The notes under the pieces were generated by a model that saw nothing but the letters and a program-made list of their open reading frames with translations, did not search any database and was not told where the DNA came from. DNA of 64,000 nt from Colwellia psychrerythraea (GTDB lineage Bacteria; Pseudomonadota; Gammaproteobacteria; Enterobacterales; Alteromonadaceae). Positions 9,146-17,469 of this stretch are shown here, piece by piece (positions within the stretch are counted from its first letter, which is position 1; every line of letters begins with the position of its first letter). Position numbers and translations under genes: made by a program. The stretch is from assembly GCF_000764185.1 (NCBI RefSeq), contig NZ_JQEC01000014.1, positions 35,226 through 99,225 on the forward strand, given 5' to 3'.

Positions 9146-9406
9146 ATGGATTATTTTGAACAGTTAGGTTTAAGCCGAAATGCAACGACCATAGAAATTA
9201 AAAAAGCCTACCGTAAACTCGCTAATAAATATCACCCCGATAAAAATAGTGGTAGTGAAGTTGAAGAAAAATTTCAATTAATTAAGACGGCTTACGATGC
9301 CATTTCAGATCCTAAAAAGCGTGCTTTGTATTTGAAAAGTAACTATACAGTGATCACTGATCCTCGAGAAGTAGCTGATTCTTTTTGGCACCAAGCATTG
9401 GGCTAA
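9146..9406 (+). CDS. Stand-alone J-domain protein
   Basis: 86 residues, almost entirely a J domain: DYFEQLGLS at the start, the catalytic HPD tripeptide (H30-D32) in [10 protein letters not shown], and the helix IV region [11 protein letters not shown]. It would stimulate ATP hydrolysis by an Hsp70 (DnaK). About 20 residues follow the domain, with no zinc finger or substrate-binding domain, so it belongs to the class C co-chaperones whose client is set by the tail or by partners. GAGGTAATAG precedes the ATG. It leads a row of three orphan genes on the same strand, but a hairpin at 9413-9438 may separate it from them. Confidence 0.9.
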   Translation: MDYFEQLGLSRNATTIEIKKAYRKLANKYHPDKNSGSEVEEKFQLIKTAYDAISDPKKRALYLKSNYTVITDPREVADSFWHQALG

Positions 9407-9412
9407 GTAATG

Positions 9413-9438
9413 AGTGATACCAAAACTTAGGTGTCACT
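9413..9438 (+). terminator. Hairpin after J-domain gene
   Basis: AGTGATACC (9413-9421) pairs with GGTGTCACT (9430-9438), with one U-G pair and an 8-nt loop; an AT-rich tail (TAATATTTTAAT) follows. It is a plausible weak intrinsic terminator. Confidence 0.5.
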
Positions 9439-9504
9439 TAATATTTTAATATCGAAATAAGACAAAAACACTGAATTCGAAAACACGCTATTAGGGAAAT
9501 ATTC

Positions 9505-9966
9505 TTGCAAATTGATAAAAAAATACCCGATTACTTAACCGATGACTTTTCTATGTATTTAGAGAATATGACCTCGTTAGCTGATCCCGAAAATCCTGAC
9601 TTACTATCAACGTATTTAGATAATTTATTTGCCCCGTTAAATGCTACCCCGTTGTTATTTGCGGGCATGGTTGACCAATTAGCCATGGCAATAACCACAA
9701 AAATTAGAATAGATAGTAAAAATTTAGCCTTGCTCGACTTGAGCATCGAACCTACTTGGGCTGAAGTCAAAACATTTGTTGGCGTTCATGCGGATGCCAG
9801 AGCTTGCATAACTGAATTGATGAACCATGGGGAGCAGGATTTAAAAACGGCTGTTTTACTCATTCATTTCTATAATGGTTATGATGCAACCCCATTAAAA
9901 GCCGAAGTTGATGACTTTGAACAAGTCGATGATTATGCTTCAGAAGACTACGATGAGAATTACTAG
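9505..9966 (+). CDS. Acidic protein of unknown function (153 aa)
   Basis: No family recognised. The frame opens with TTG at 9505, preceded by AGGGA (9493-9497), a good ribosome site; the next in-frame ATG is about 20 codons further in. The product is soluble and helical, with a very acidic tail (DDFEQVDDYASEDYDENY). Similar acidic tails occur in the 306-residue product downstream, which suggests the proteins of this row act together. No cysteines or histidines in a metal-binding arrangement are seen. Confidence 0.6.
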   Translation: MQIDKKIPDYLTDDFSMYLENMTSLADPENPDLLSTYLDNLFAPLNATPLLFAGMVDQLAMAITTKIRIDSKNLALLDLSIEPTWAEVKTFVGVHADARACITELMNHGEQDLKTAVLLIHFYNGYDATPLKAEVDDFEQVDDYASEDYDENY

Positions 9967-10115
9967 TCTATAAACGTTAGTTTATAAGTATCACCTTTGA
10001 ACAATAACTTTTTAAAGTACGCTTGCTTGTAAACCAGGCTTGAACGATTTAGATGCCCTAATGGATTAAATTAGTTCATCTAATGAACAGTATAAATACC
10101 TTTTAAGGAATAACC

Positions 10116-10763
10116 GTGACAACAAATGCATTAATTTTGGCAACCGACATTATCGAAATAGCACAACAAAGTGGTAGACGCGCAGGTACTTCTCTAGAGG
10201 CTATTGCTTCTGAGCAAGGTGATGAAGCAATGTTGGCTGTGTTAACCGAGATGGATATATTAACCGTTGCTAAAATTGTTAGAGAACATGATGCCACTAT
10301 TCCTTCTATCGCTACCTGGTTAATGGATGCAGAGTCTATTAAGCAGTTATTAAATGTTGAACCGTCTTACTGGCAGAATATAGATGAAGACCATGTGTTT
10401 TGTGCACAAACAGAAGCACACAGTTTATTGTCACAAATTTTTCTTTCCTCTGATGATGAAGAAAAGCAACTCGAAGTATTAAAAGCTATTGTTGAAGATG
10501 ACTTTGGCCTATTGTATTTATCGCTACCATTTGTTGGTCATGATTTTTCTGAAATGGAAGAAGACGAAGAGCAAACATCTGGCAGTATTGAAGAGCTGTT
10601 AATGAAAATTAAAACACTCGATGAAGAGGCCTACCGTGAAGTCATGGTGGTTAGTACTAATGGAAGCCTAGAAAATGTTGAAAAAGCATTAAAAGATAAT
10701 GCCAATAAGCAAAGAGTTACTTCGGTCGAGATTGATACCGATGACATGTTTGCGCCACTTTAA
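10116..10763 (+). CDS. Protein of unknown function (215 aa), acidic, helical repeats likely
   Basis: GTG start at 10116 with AAGGA 6 bases upstream. The protein appears to consist of repeated short helices: alternating hydrophobic/acidic segments, a DEEEK-rich stretch near residues 105-115 and an acidic patch SEMEEDEEQTSG near 147-158. It is soluble, without transmembrane segments. Same strand and similar acidic character as its two neighbours. I cannot assign it to a named family; a HEAT-like or TPR-like scaffold is a guess from helix periodicity only. Confidence 0.6.
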   Translation: MTTNALILATDIIEIAQQSGRRAGTSLEAIASEQGDEAMLAVLTEMDILTVAKIVREHDATIPSIATWLMDAESIKQLLNVEPSYWQNIDEDHVFCAQTEAHSLLSQIFLSSDDEEKQLEVLKAIVEDDFGLLYLSLPFVGHDFSEMEEDEEQTSGSIEELLMKIKTLDEEAYREVMVVSTNGSLENVEKALKDNANKQRVTSVEIDTDDMFAPL

Positions 10764-10831
10764 CGTTTCAAAGAAAATAATACAGCTTTATCAATAGTTT
10801 ATTGATTGTTTTATATAGATAGGATTCATTA

Positions 10832-11752
10832 ATGAAAATTGCAGAGTTAAGAAACCATCCGTTTCTACTTTTGGCATTAAAGGATGGAGAAAACGAAGGT
10901 TATTTTTCTCCCGAGTTAGTCCATAAAATCAAACACCAATTAGTCGATATGTCTTTGCGAATAGCTTCTGATAATTTATCGATAATTTATGCGGATCAAA
11001 TTAGAAAGGGCTGTGAAATTGTTCTAGGCATTACCAACTTAGGTTTATTAGAGTTGTGTGATAACGATGCTGATAAAGCAAAAGAGCTGATTAAAACCCA
11101 AGGTATTGTTTATTGTTTTCGAGCCGGTTGGGCTAAATATGCACAACTGAAAAAAGTATCTGCCTCGTACTTTGAAGGTGTTTCGATCAGCAGCTATGCG
11201 CTTGGGATTAATGATACCTCTGATATCAGAGTAATGCATGCTAGTTTATTGAAGGAAAGCTACCAAAGTGCCAAGTTATTAGATGTTTATAAAAGTGTAG
11301 CAGCAAGTTATTGCGCTAACACATTACTGATTGAAGATGATGAAGATATATTAATGTTTGAATTGCAAAGGTTTCTTAATAGCGCCATTGCATTATTACT
11401 TATAGATTCGGATAAGAAGATGTTTACCAGCTCTTTATACCAAGAATTTAATACTTACCTTATTAGCACAAGCAAAGAGGTACTACTTGATAAGTTGGCC
11501 GCTTGTATTAAAAAGCTTACTGAGCAACTGTCGATACCGACTAGAAGTTATCTACAAGAAATAAAGTTATTAGATTTTACTGAATTTAAAAGCATCATTA
11601 ATCAACAATCTGATACCGCTACTCTTATTCAAGAAATCTTAGAAATTCCTATTACCCTAGCTGCCGAATTACATGGTGACTTTGAAGGAGGTTATGATTT
11701 TCATGCCGACGATGAAGATGATATCGCTTATTTAAGACCTGACGAGCAGTAA
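10832..11752 (+). CDS. Protein of unknown function (306 aa) with acidic tail
   Basis: ATG at 10832 preceded by AGGATT. The predicted product is soluble and helical, begins with MKIAELRNHPFLLLAL and ends in a very acidic tail (HADDEDDIAYLRPDEQ). There are four cysteines but no zinc-finger spacing, and no nucleotide-binding motif. It follows the 215-residue gene by 68 bp and is followed by an intrinsic terminator at 11892-11915, so the two probably share a transcript. Family unknown to me. Upstream presence of a J-domain protein and a MoxR/vWA pair makes a role in assembly or quality control of some complex conceivable, but nothing in the sequence shows it. Confidence 0.6.
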   Translation: MKIAELRNHPFLLLALKDGENEGYFSPELVHKIKHQLVDMSLRIASDNLSIIYADQIRKGCEIVLGITNLGLLELCDNDADKAKELIKTQGIVYCFRAGWAKYAQLKKVSASYFEGVSISSYALGINDTSDIRVMHASLLKESYQSAKLLDVYKSVAASYCANTLLIEDDEDILMFELQRFLNSAIALLLIDSDKKMFTSSLYQEFNTYLISTSKEVLLDKLAACIKKLTEQLSIPTRSYLQEIKLLDFTEFKSIINQQSDTATLIQEILEIPITLAAELHGDFEGGYDFHADDEDDIAYLRPDEQ

Positions 11753-11802
11753 AATTTAACCAATGAGTTGCATTAGTAAATTAGAGTAGTGAAGCTTTAC
11801 AA

Positions 11803-11825
11803 AAGGGTATTGGGTTAATACCCTT
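11803..11825. repeat. Hairpin AAGGGTATT/AATACCCTT
   Basis: Perfect 9-bp inverted repeat with a GGGTT loop, about 50 bp after the 306-residue gene. Flanking copies of GAAGCTT on both sides (around 11791 and 11829) could extend the structure. It lacks a T-run, so it is more likely an mRNA 3' stem than a terminator. Confidence 0.5.
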
Positions 11826-11891
11826 ACCGAAGCTTGGTAATTTATAACTTGAGCAAACTTTAGTTGGCGTAAATAATGGCTAGGGAATAAT

Positions 11892-11915
11892 AAAAAGCAT
11901 AAGTTGATGCTTTTT
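11892..11915. terminator. Intrinsic terminator AAAAAGCAT/ATGCTTTTT
   Basis: AAAAAGCAT (11892-11900), 6-nt loop, ATGCTTTTT (11907-11915). Symmetrical A and T runs; it ends the leftmost possible transcript of the orphan genes before the tRNA promoter. Confidence 0.75.
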
Positions 11916-11989
11916 AATACAATCAGCAACAGTTGCTGCTTTATAAATATACATGTATGAGTTTATTTAACAATTTTTTCATTTAACGC

Positions 11990-12018
11990 TTTACAAGTAG
12001 AGCCGCAATACTTAAAAT
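11990..12018 (+). promoter_or_regulatory. Sigma-70 promoter of tRNA-Ser
   Basis: TTTACA (11990-11995), 17-bp spacer, TAAAAT (12013-12018), then a GC-rich discriminator GCGCGC. This discriminator is the hallmark of stringently controlled stable-RNA promoters. The tRNA begins about 40 bp downstream of the expected start site. Confidence 0.8.
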
Positions 12019-12063
12019 GCGCGCACTTTAGAGGAATAGTAAAACGTTTCTTAAAAGTAACTT

Positions 12064-12154
12064 GGTGAGATGGCTGAGTGGTCGAAAGCACCGGTCTTGA
12101 AAACCGGCAAGGGTTTGTAGCCCTTCTAGAGTTCAAATCTCTATCTCACCGCCA
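12064..12154 (+). tRNA. tRNA-Ser(UGA)
   Basis: Acceptor stem GGTGAGA/TCTCACC, D-arm with GGCTGAGTGGTCGAAAGC, anticodon loop CTTGAAA giving anticodon TGA (reads UCA/UCG codons), a long variable arm (AAGGGTTTGTAGCCCTT) as in class II tRNAs, T-arm with GTTCAAATC, discriminator G and encoded CCA at 12152-12154. Serine identity agrees with the long variable arm and anticodon. Confidence 0.97.
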
Positions 12155-12161
12155 CATTTAG

Positions 12162-12196
12162 AAAAAGCCGCTAACTGAAAAGTTAGCGGCTTTTTT
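12162..12196 (+). terminator. Strong intrinsic terminator after tRNA-Ser
   Basis: GCCGCTAACT/AGTTAGCGGC stem with GAAA tetraloop (12177-12180), flanked by A5 and T6. It ends the tRNA transcript 13 bp after the CCA. Confidence 0.95.
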
Positions 12197-12266
12197 GCTA
12201 TAAAAAAATAGTATTTATCACTGCTTATAAAGTGATTGAGTATTGTAAATAATTAAGGAACCGCGT

Positions 12267-13733
12267 GTGACCATTACGGATAGAAATTCAAATAAAGCAA
12301 AATCATACACTATTAAGCGTATTGCTTTAGCCGTATCACTGGCCAGCGCGGCTTTATTCTCGAGTCAAGCTTTAGCGCAAGCTGAAGTATCCGATGATGA
12401 AAAACCTCAAGCTTCTGAAATAGTCAAAAACACTGAAAGTGATATTAAACTCAACCCTGATATTACCGTTGAAAACCTTGATGAAATTTATCGAGAAATG
12501 GCAACCAATACGATTTGGGAAAATACACCACAGCCCGCTGACTTTTATAATTCCCCTTTTCAAGTGTCAATATTTTCCGATGCAAATGGTGAAGACAGCG
12601 ATAGGCTTTGGTCACAAACCAACTCAATTTTCGCTTATGGTTTTGGTGTTATCGGTTTAATCGCATTATTACCCGAAGACATATCTAATTGGGATAAAGA
12701 AGAAGGTATTTTCAGTAAGTGGTCTGACAATGTAAAAGGCGGCCCTGTCTGGGACAGAGACACAGGCATGTTAAACCTGATAGGACATCCATATTTTGGT
12801 GGTGTGTATTATCAAGTCGCGCGTAAATCAGGTTACCGTCAATGGGATGCCTTTATGTACGCGACTATTATGTCGACCTTCTATTGGGAATACGGTATTG
12901 AGGCTTTTGCTGAAGTTCCATCTATTCAAGATTTAGTTATTACCCCTGTGCTTGGTTGGGCATATGGTGAATGGGCATATAATACTGAAATGGATATCAG
13001 AGAAGAGGGCGGAGCAGTGTGGGGCTCAGACATGTTAGGAAGCACAGCCTTATTTTTCCTAGACCCCGTTGATAGTATGAGTGTTGGTATTAATAACCTT
13101 TTTGGTAAAGAAATTATAAAAGCGGGCACAGGTTTTGTCAGCTTTAACGAGATCCCTTACGGTGATACAGGCCAAACAGATACGCAAATAAACTTTAATG
13201 TTTCTTTGCAACTGGGTGACGGAGGAAGTTATTCTCAAAAGTCGTATAAAAGGTCATCACATAAAAGAGATCCTATTGATACGGGTATCATTGGCGTTAG
13301 TTATGGTGTTGGCAATGTCACATTGGATGATTTATGGGGTGTTGACGGTGGCACTACCACTGAATACAGTTTAGGTTTATATTTTACTCGTCAATTCTCA
13401 AGCAGATTAACCTATTCTAAAGGTAAATTAACGAATAACGTCAGTGCTGCGGACGATAATTATGAAAATTATAGCTTAGATAGCCAGTTCTACTTTAATG
13501 CCGAAAATGATATCAGACCCTACTTAACCGCTGGTTTTGGTGAAACTTTATGGAGAAGAGAAATTGACACTAAAAGGTTCCAAGTAAATGCTGGTGTTGG
13601 TGCCCATTACAAAATTAATAACAACTTTGCTTTGCAGTTAGATTGGCGCTTTTATCACAGCACTAATGCCAATACCTCTGATCATAATACCAGTTTACGT
13701 CTAATATATTTACTTGGTAATGGTGAGCGATAG
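12267..13733 (+). CDS. DUF3943 outer-membrane protein
   Basis: 488 residues. GTG start at 12267 with AAGGA 7 bases upstream. The signal peptide has a charged head (KAKSYTIKR) and a hydrophobic core, with cleavage after SSQALAQA. Residues about 170-270 form the DUF3943 core (GHPYFGGVYYQVAR, FYWEYGIEAFAEVPS, GWAYGEW). The rest consists of alternating amphipathic beta strands typical of a small outer-membrane barrel, but the C-terminal residue is arginine after LIYLLGNGE, not the usual aromatic. The function of DUF3943 is unknown. It is the first gene after the tRNA and is monocistronic. Confidence 0.85.
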   Translation: MTITDRNSNKAKSYTIKRIALAVSLASAALFSSQALAQAEVSDDEKPQASEIVKNTESDIKLNPDITVENLDEIYREMATNTIWENTPQPADFYNSPFQVSIFSDANGEDSDRLWSQTNSIFAYGFGVIGLIALLPEDISNWDKEEGIFSKWSDNVKGGPVWDRDTGMLNLIGHPYFGGVYYQVARKSGYRQWDAFMYATIMSTFYWEYGIEAFAEVPSIQDLVITPVLGWAYGEWAYNTEMDIREEGGAVWGSDMLGSTALFFLDPVDSMSVGINNLFGKEIIKAGTGFVSFNEIPYGDTGQTDTQINFNVSLQLGDGGSYSQKSYKRSSHKRDPIDTGIIGVSYGVGNVTLDDLWGVDGGTTTEYSLGLYFTRQFSSRLTYSKGKLTNNVSAADDNYENYSLDSQFYFNAENDIRPYLTAGFGETLWRREIDTKRFQVNAGVGAHYKINNNFALQLDWRFYHSTNANTSDHNTSLRLIYLLGNGER

Positions 13734-13863
13734 CCGCTGAAAACCGGAGCGGATTACTATGTAAATTGTAATCAAATATGAATAGTTGGTTGCTCAAGTA
13801 GCAACTTTATACCATTTGTAATAGGCTGAATACATTCCTGACATTATGTGTAGTGGAGTGTTT

Positions 13864-15048
13864 ATGAAAAGCTCATGTTATGGTTTATTCTTATGTTTAC
13901 CGCTGTTGCTTGCTTGTCAAAGCAATGAAATACCCCAAGCTAATCAATACACTTCGCCAGTAAATTTATATTTAGATAGTCAGTTTCAATCCAATACCCC
14001 TATCATCATTGAAACAGAGCAAGAAGTGTTTCAACTCGATGATGAAATGCGCGCCATGGTGCAAACTAAACTAGTTAATAATTTTCCAGCCAACCAAAAG
14101 GCCCGTATCTTACTTAAGCATTTATTTAATGAAGAAAATATAGCATTAAGTTATGCCGGTAATGCTAACGTTACCGCCAGTCAGGCCTATCACAGCAAAG
14201 TAGCAAATTGCATGTCGCTCACTATTTTAGCCTATGCATTGGCCGATGAAGCAGGCATGAATATCAGCTTTCAACAGGTCGAAGTACCAGAATACTGGGT
14301 ACGTAATGGACAGTACAGCTTGGTAACTGGACACGTTAACTTATTGGTAAAAGCAAGTGAAAATGTGACTCATCGAACCGTTTGGGGAGAAAGTGCCACA
14401 CGAATAGACTTTGACCCCTTTGTTGCTAAAAAGCACTTCCCCTCTCATAAGATCGAAAAACACACTTTATTAGCCATGTTTTATAATAATAAAGGTGCGG
14501 AGGCAATGGTAAATGATAGCTATGTGCTGGCTTATCAATATCTCAAACAAGCGACATTAACAGATAATCAATTTTCTTCAAGTTGGGGCAACTTAGGTAT
14601 TTTATATAAACTCACCGGTGAATATGGTATGGCCGAAAGTGCTTATCGTCATGCTTTTCGTTTAGATAGTAATAATTTGACTTCATTGGGTAATCTCGCT
14701 TTACTACTCAACAAACAAGGACGTTTTGATGAAGCTGAGCCAATAGAGGAGTTAATCCATAAGGCTAGGGTGAAAAACCCTTATTACCATGCATTATTGG
14801 CTAGTGAAGCTTATTTTAACAAGTCATATACACAAGCATTAATACATTTCAAAAAAGCCATTCAGCTTAATGATGAGCAACATGAATTTTATTTTGGCCT
14901 AGCTAAAACATATTACATGCAAAATGAACTGAATTTAGCGAAAAGAGCTATGACAAAAGCGATTGCTTTAACCAAAGCAAAAGATACACAAAGACAATAT
15001 ATTGCTAAACTTAATTTTCTTAAATTCGAACAGACAGCAAATAATTGA
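13864..15048 (+). CDS. Lipoprotein with transglutaminase-like domain and TPR repeats
   Basis: ATG at 13864 is chosen because GGAG lies 6 bases before it and a lipobox (LLLAC) then follows at a normal distance; a start at 13846 would only add 6 residues. Residues about 80-190 look like a transglutaminase/cysteine-protease fold with a C-H-D triad: Cys in VANCMSLTI, His in TGHVNLLV and Asp in RIDFDPF. The C-terminal half has about four TPR motifs (GNLGILYKLTGEYGMAESAY and others). It would sit on the membrane facing the periplasm. Its stop overlaps the start of the M28 peptidase, so the two are translationally coupled. Confidence 0.82.
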   Translation: MKSSCYGLFLCLPLLLACQSNEIPQANQYTSPVNLYLDSQFQSNTPIIIETEQEVFQLDDEMRAMVQTKLVNNFPANQKARILLKHLFNEENIALSYAGNANVTASQAYHSKVANCMSLTILAYALADEAGMNISFQQVEVPEYWVRNGQYSLVTGHVNLLVKASENVTHRTVWGESATRIDFDPFVAKKHFPSHKIEKHTLLAMFYNNKGAEAMVNDSYVLAYQYLKQATLTDNQFSSSWGNLGILYKLTGEYGMAESAYRHAFRLDSNNLTSLGNLALLLNKQGRFDEAEPIEELIHKARVKNPYYHALLASEAYFNKSYTQALIHFKKAIQLNDEQHEFYFGLAKTYYMQNELNLAKRAMTKAIALTKAKDTQRQYIAKLNFLKFEQTANN

Positions 15049-16043
15049 GCCCTCTAGTTGGTAACGCGATACTTATATTGACAAGCTGCCTTTACCTCTC
15101 ATCGGCGTGGGGCGCAGATACCGCCTATGCTACGGTATTTAATGATGAAGCTAATCAATCGGTACTCGAACATTTAAAAACTTTATCTTCAGATGAATTT
15201 TCAGGTCGAAAATTTTCGAGTAAGACTATTATTCATAGTCAATCTTATTTGGTAGCTACCCTTGAAGAACTGGGGGTCTCTGCTTTTAAAAACAATTACC
15301 GTCATAGCTTCCAACAATCTGGATTGTTTCAAAATAAACAGGGCACTAATATTATTGGCTATGTGCCAGGTACTCTATATCGGGATCGATATATTGTGCT
15401 TAGTGCCCATTACGATCACTTAGGTATCAAACGAAATAAAATTTATAATGGTGCCGATGACAATGCTTCGGGTACTGCAGCATTGTTGCATTACGCAAAA
15501 TTGCTAAAACAGGCGCCGTTAAAACACAGTATTATTTTATTATTTACCGATGGTGAGGAAGTTAATTTATTAGGCGCTAAAGCTTTTATTAATGATCAAG
15601 AAAGTTTACTGACTAATTTCAAGCTCAATATAAACCTAGATATGATAGCGGGTAGTAAACGCACTAAGAGGTTACGCTTCATTAGCAAGAATATGGATAA
15701 AATCTTACCTAGTCATAACTTGGCTCAATTTATTAATTTTCAGAGTTACTTGAAAGAAAATTCTAACGTAAATTTGACCGCTGGTTTTAAACGCTCTAGG
15801 GGGGTGGGGTCAAGTATAAATAGAACTAATTGGCTTATGGCGAGCGATCATGGCGTGTTTAATAAAGCGGGCATACCATTTATATATTTTGGCGTTGGTG
15901 TGCATAAAAACTATCACAGTGAGCGTGATGATTACGCCAACATAAACCATGATTTCTATTTATCTGCAGTAGATGTGATTTTTCAACAACTAAGCTTTTT
16001 GGATGGTGTTATTTCTGATAATACCTCACAATATTCCCATTAA
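15045..16043 (+). CDS. M28-family zinc aminopeptidase, exported
   Basis: 332 residues beginning with a TTG at 15045 that overlaps the TGA of the preceding gene, so translation is probably coupled. A hydrophobic N-terminus ending in SSAWGA is a signal peptide. The dizinc site of M28 peptidases is complete: AHYDHLG, GADDNASG, DGEEVN, NLDMIA and the distal His in YHSERDDY. The enzyme should remove N-terminal amino acids from peptides in the periplasm or outside. The insertion between the fourth and fifth ligand (residues about 205-270) is basic and longer than I would expect. Confidence 0.88.
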   Translation: MSPLVGNAILILTSCLYLSSAWGADTAYATVFNDEANQSVLEHLKTLSSDEFSGRKFSSKTIIHSQSYLVATLEELGVSAFKNNYRHSFQQSGLFQNKQGTNIIGYVPGTLYRDRYIVLSAHYDHLGIKRNKIYNGADDNASGTAALLHYAKLLKQAPLKHSIILLFTDGEEVNLLGAKAFINDQESLLTNFKLNINLDMIAGSKRTKRLRFISKNMDKILPSHNLAQFINFQSYLKENSNVNLTAGFKRSRGVGSSINRTNWLMASDHGVFNKAGIPFIYFGVGVHKNYHSERDDYANINHDFYLSAVDVIFQQLSFLDGVISDNTSQYSH

Positions 16044-16260
16044 TATAATCCTTTGATAGCCCCTACGGATAAACGGCATTGCTATTAGCTTTAATAGTAA
16101 CTTGATAGCGATTAACATTTAGATTTACCCTCTCCTAAATCAAATTAAATGCTAATAATCAACAAACTGGAATGAAACCTACAGATAACTGTTAATAAAA
16201 TTGTTATTATTGCGCGGTGATAATAATTAGTTTATCTCTATATTGGAATAATAAAGGCGC

Positions 16261-16734
16261 ATGATAAATATAAAAGCAGTAACAGTTGCGAGTAGTCAAA
16301 GCTGGAATTTACTTTTTCTGGCCTGGATATTGGCTACAAGTGGTACGTTAATCAGCTTGTTTTTCAGCGAGATTGTACAGTTACCCGTATGTGTATTGTG
16401 TTGGTATCAACGTATAGCGTTATACCCTTTAGTGATTATGATGCCTTTCGCATTATTTCCCTTGGACATTAATGTTATACGTTATGCGCAGCCGTTAGTT
16501 ATCTTTGGTTGGTTTGTAGCACTATTTCATGTGTTAGTTGTTGCTAAAATAATTCCAGAAGCGGCGCAACCTTGTGTGCTTGGAATACCTTGCTCAGAAA
16601 CACACTTTAATTTGCTCGGTTTTATCAATATTCCGGTAATGTCTTTATTAACATTTAGCCTTATTGGCCTTTTACTTTTTATCTCTAAAAAACAATTTAC
16701 TCGGACACTTATTAGGAATAACCATGAACAATAA
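16261..16734 (+). CDS. DsbB-like quinone-dependent disulfide oxidase
   Basis: 157 residues with four transmembrane helices. The first periplasmic cysteine pair is in LPVCVLCWYQRIALYP (CxxC next to the conserved WYQR) and the second pair is in QPCVLGIPCSE. This is the arrangement of DsbB/BdbC, which re-oxidises a DsbA-like partner and passes electrons to quinone. It overlaps the thioredoxin-fold gene by 11 bp, which marks that protein as its partner. AAAGG precedes the ATG at 16261. Confidence 0.9.
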   Translation: MINIKAVTVASSQSWNLLFLAWILATSGTLISLFFSEIVQLPVCVLCWYQRIALYPLVIMMPFALFPLDINVIRYAQPLVIFGWFVALFHVLVVAKIIPEAAQPCVLGIPCSETHFNLLGFINIPVMSLLTFSLIGLLLFISKKQFTRTLIRNNHEQ

Positions 16735-17365
16735 AACTCTTTTTATTAGCGTTGCGGCGTTTATCGGCATTATATTTATTGCTGCGGTTTCCATGTATAA
16801 AAGCCAACAGTCATCAACCATAGCTAATGGCCTATTACCAGCCTTGGAGCGTATTGGTGCGCCAGAAAAAGGCGGTAAACAAGCCAAGGTAACTATAGTT
16901 GAATTTTTCGATCCCGCTTGTGGTACTTGTAGCCAGTTTTACCCATTACTTAATAACTTAGTTAAAAAGTATCAAGGTAAAGTAAAAGTTGTTATGCGTT
17001 ATGCGCCATTACACCAAGGCTCTGAAGATGTGGTTAAAATGCTTGAAGCTGCCCATTTACAAGGTAAGTTTTGGCCAGCGGTGGAGGTTTTGTTTGCTAA
17101 TCAAGCACGTTGGGTTGAACATCACGTATCTAATCCGACAAGTGCTTTAGCGGGTATTAAAACGCTAACCCTTGACCATGAAAAACTTGATAGAGATTGG
17201 CACAGCGAAAAAGTAGCAAAAATAATCGCACAAGATATCCAAGACGGACAAACCTTAAAAGTACGAGCGACGCCACAATTTTTTGTTAATGGTAAACCTT
17301 TGCTAGTTTTTGGTTATGACCAGCTGGTTAATTTAGTTGAAGAGGCCGTCGAAGAAGCCTATTAG
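16724..17365 (+). CDS. Membrane-anchored DsbA-like thioredoxin-fold protein
   Basis: 213 residues from ATG 16724 with AGGAAT at -8; longer frames upstream lie inside dsbB and lack a ribosome site. An N-terminal hydrophobic helix (LFISVAAFIGIIFIAAVSM) anchors or exports it. The active site is DPACGTCSQFYP (CGTC), and the cis-proline is in VRATPQFFVNG, both typical of the DsbA/BdbD/DsbG superfamily. Together with the overlapping DsbB-like gene it forms a self-contained oxidative folding pair, separate from the housekeeping DsbA/DsbB. The substrate is not evident; nothing cysteine-rich is encoded nearby. Confidence 0.9.
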   Translation: MNNKTLFISVAAFIGIIFIAAVSMYKSQQSSTIANGLLPALERIGAPEKGGKQAKVTIVEFFDPACGTCSQFYPLLNNLVKKYQGKVKVVMRYAPLHQGSEDVVKMLEAAHLQGKFWPAVEVLFANQARWVEHHVSNPTSALAGIKTLTLDHEKLDRDWHSEKVAKIIAQDIQDGQTLKVRATPQFFVNGKPLLVFGYDQLVNLVEEAVEEAY

Positions 17366-17394
17366 GTTAAGTTTATTTGTTCAAATGCATAAAT

Positions 17395-17426
17395 CCTCTC
17401 GTTTATTAATTTATAACAACGAGAGG
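17395..17426. terminator. Convergent terminator between dsbA-like and lysR genes
   Basis: CCTCTCGTT (17395-17403) pairs with AACGAGAGG (17418-17426) around a 14-nt AT-rich loop, between two convergent genes. The T-run is weak, so confidence is moderate. Confidence 0.6.
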
Positions 17427-17469
17427 CTATTAATAGATACACGCTCAGTATCGGTCTAAAATTTACAGC

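Noticed and set aside
15045..15047. An internal ATG/GTG start for the M28 gene instead of the overlapping TTG
   Set aside because: Any later start removes the signal peptide; the overlap with the preceding stop supports coupled initiation at the TTG.
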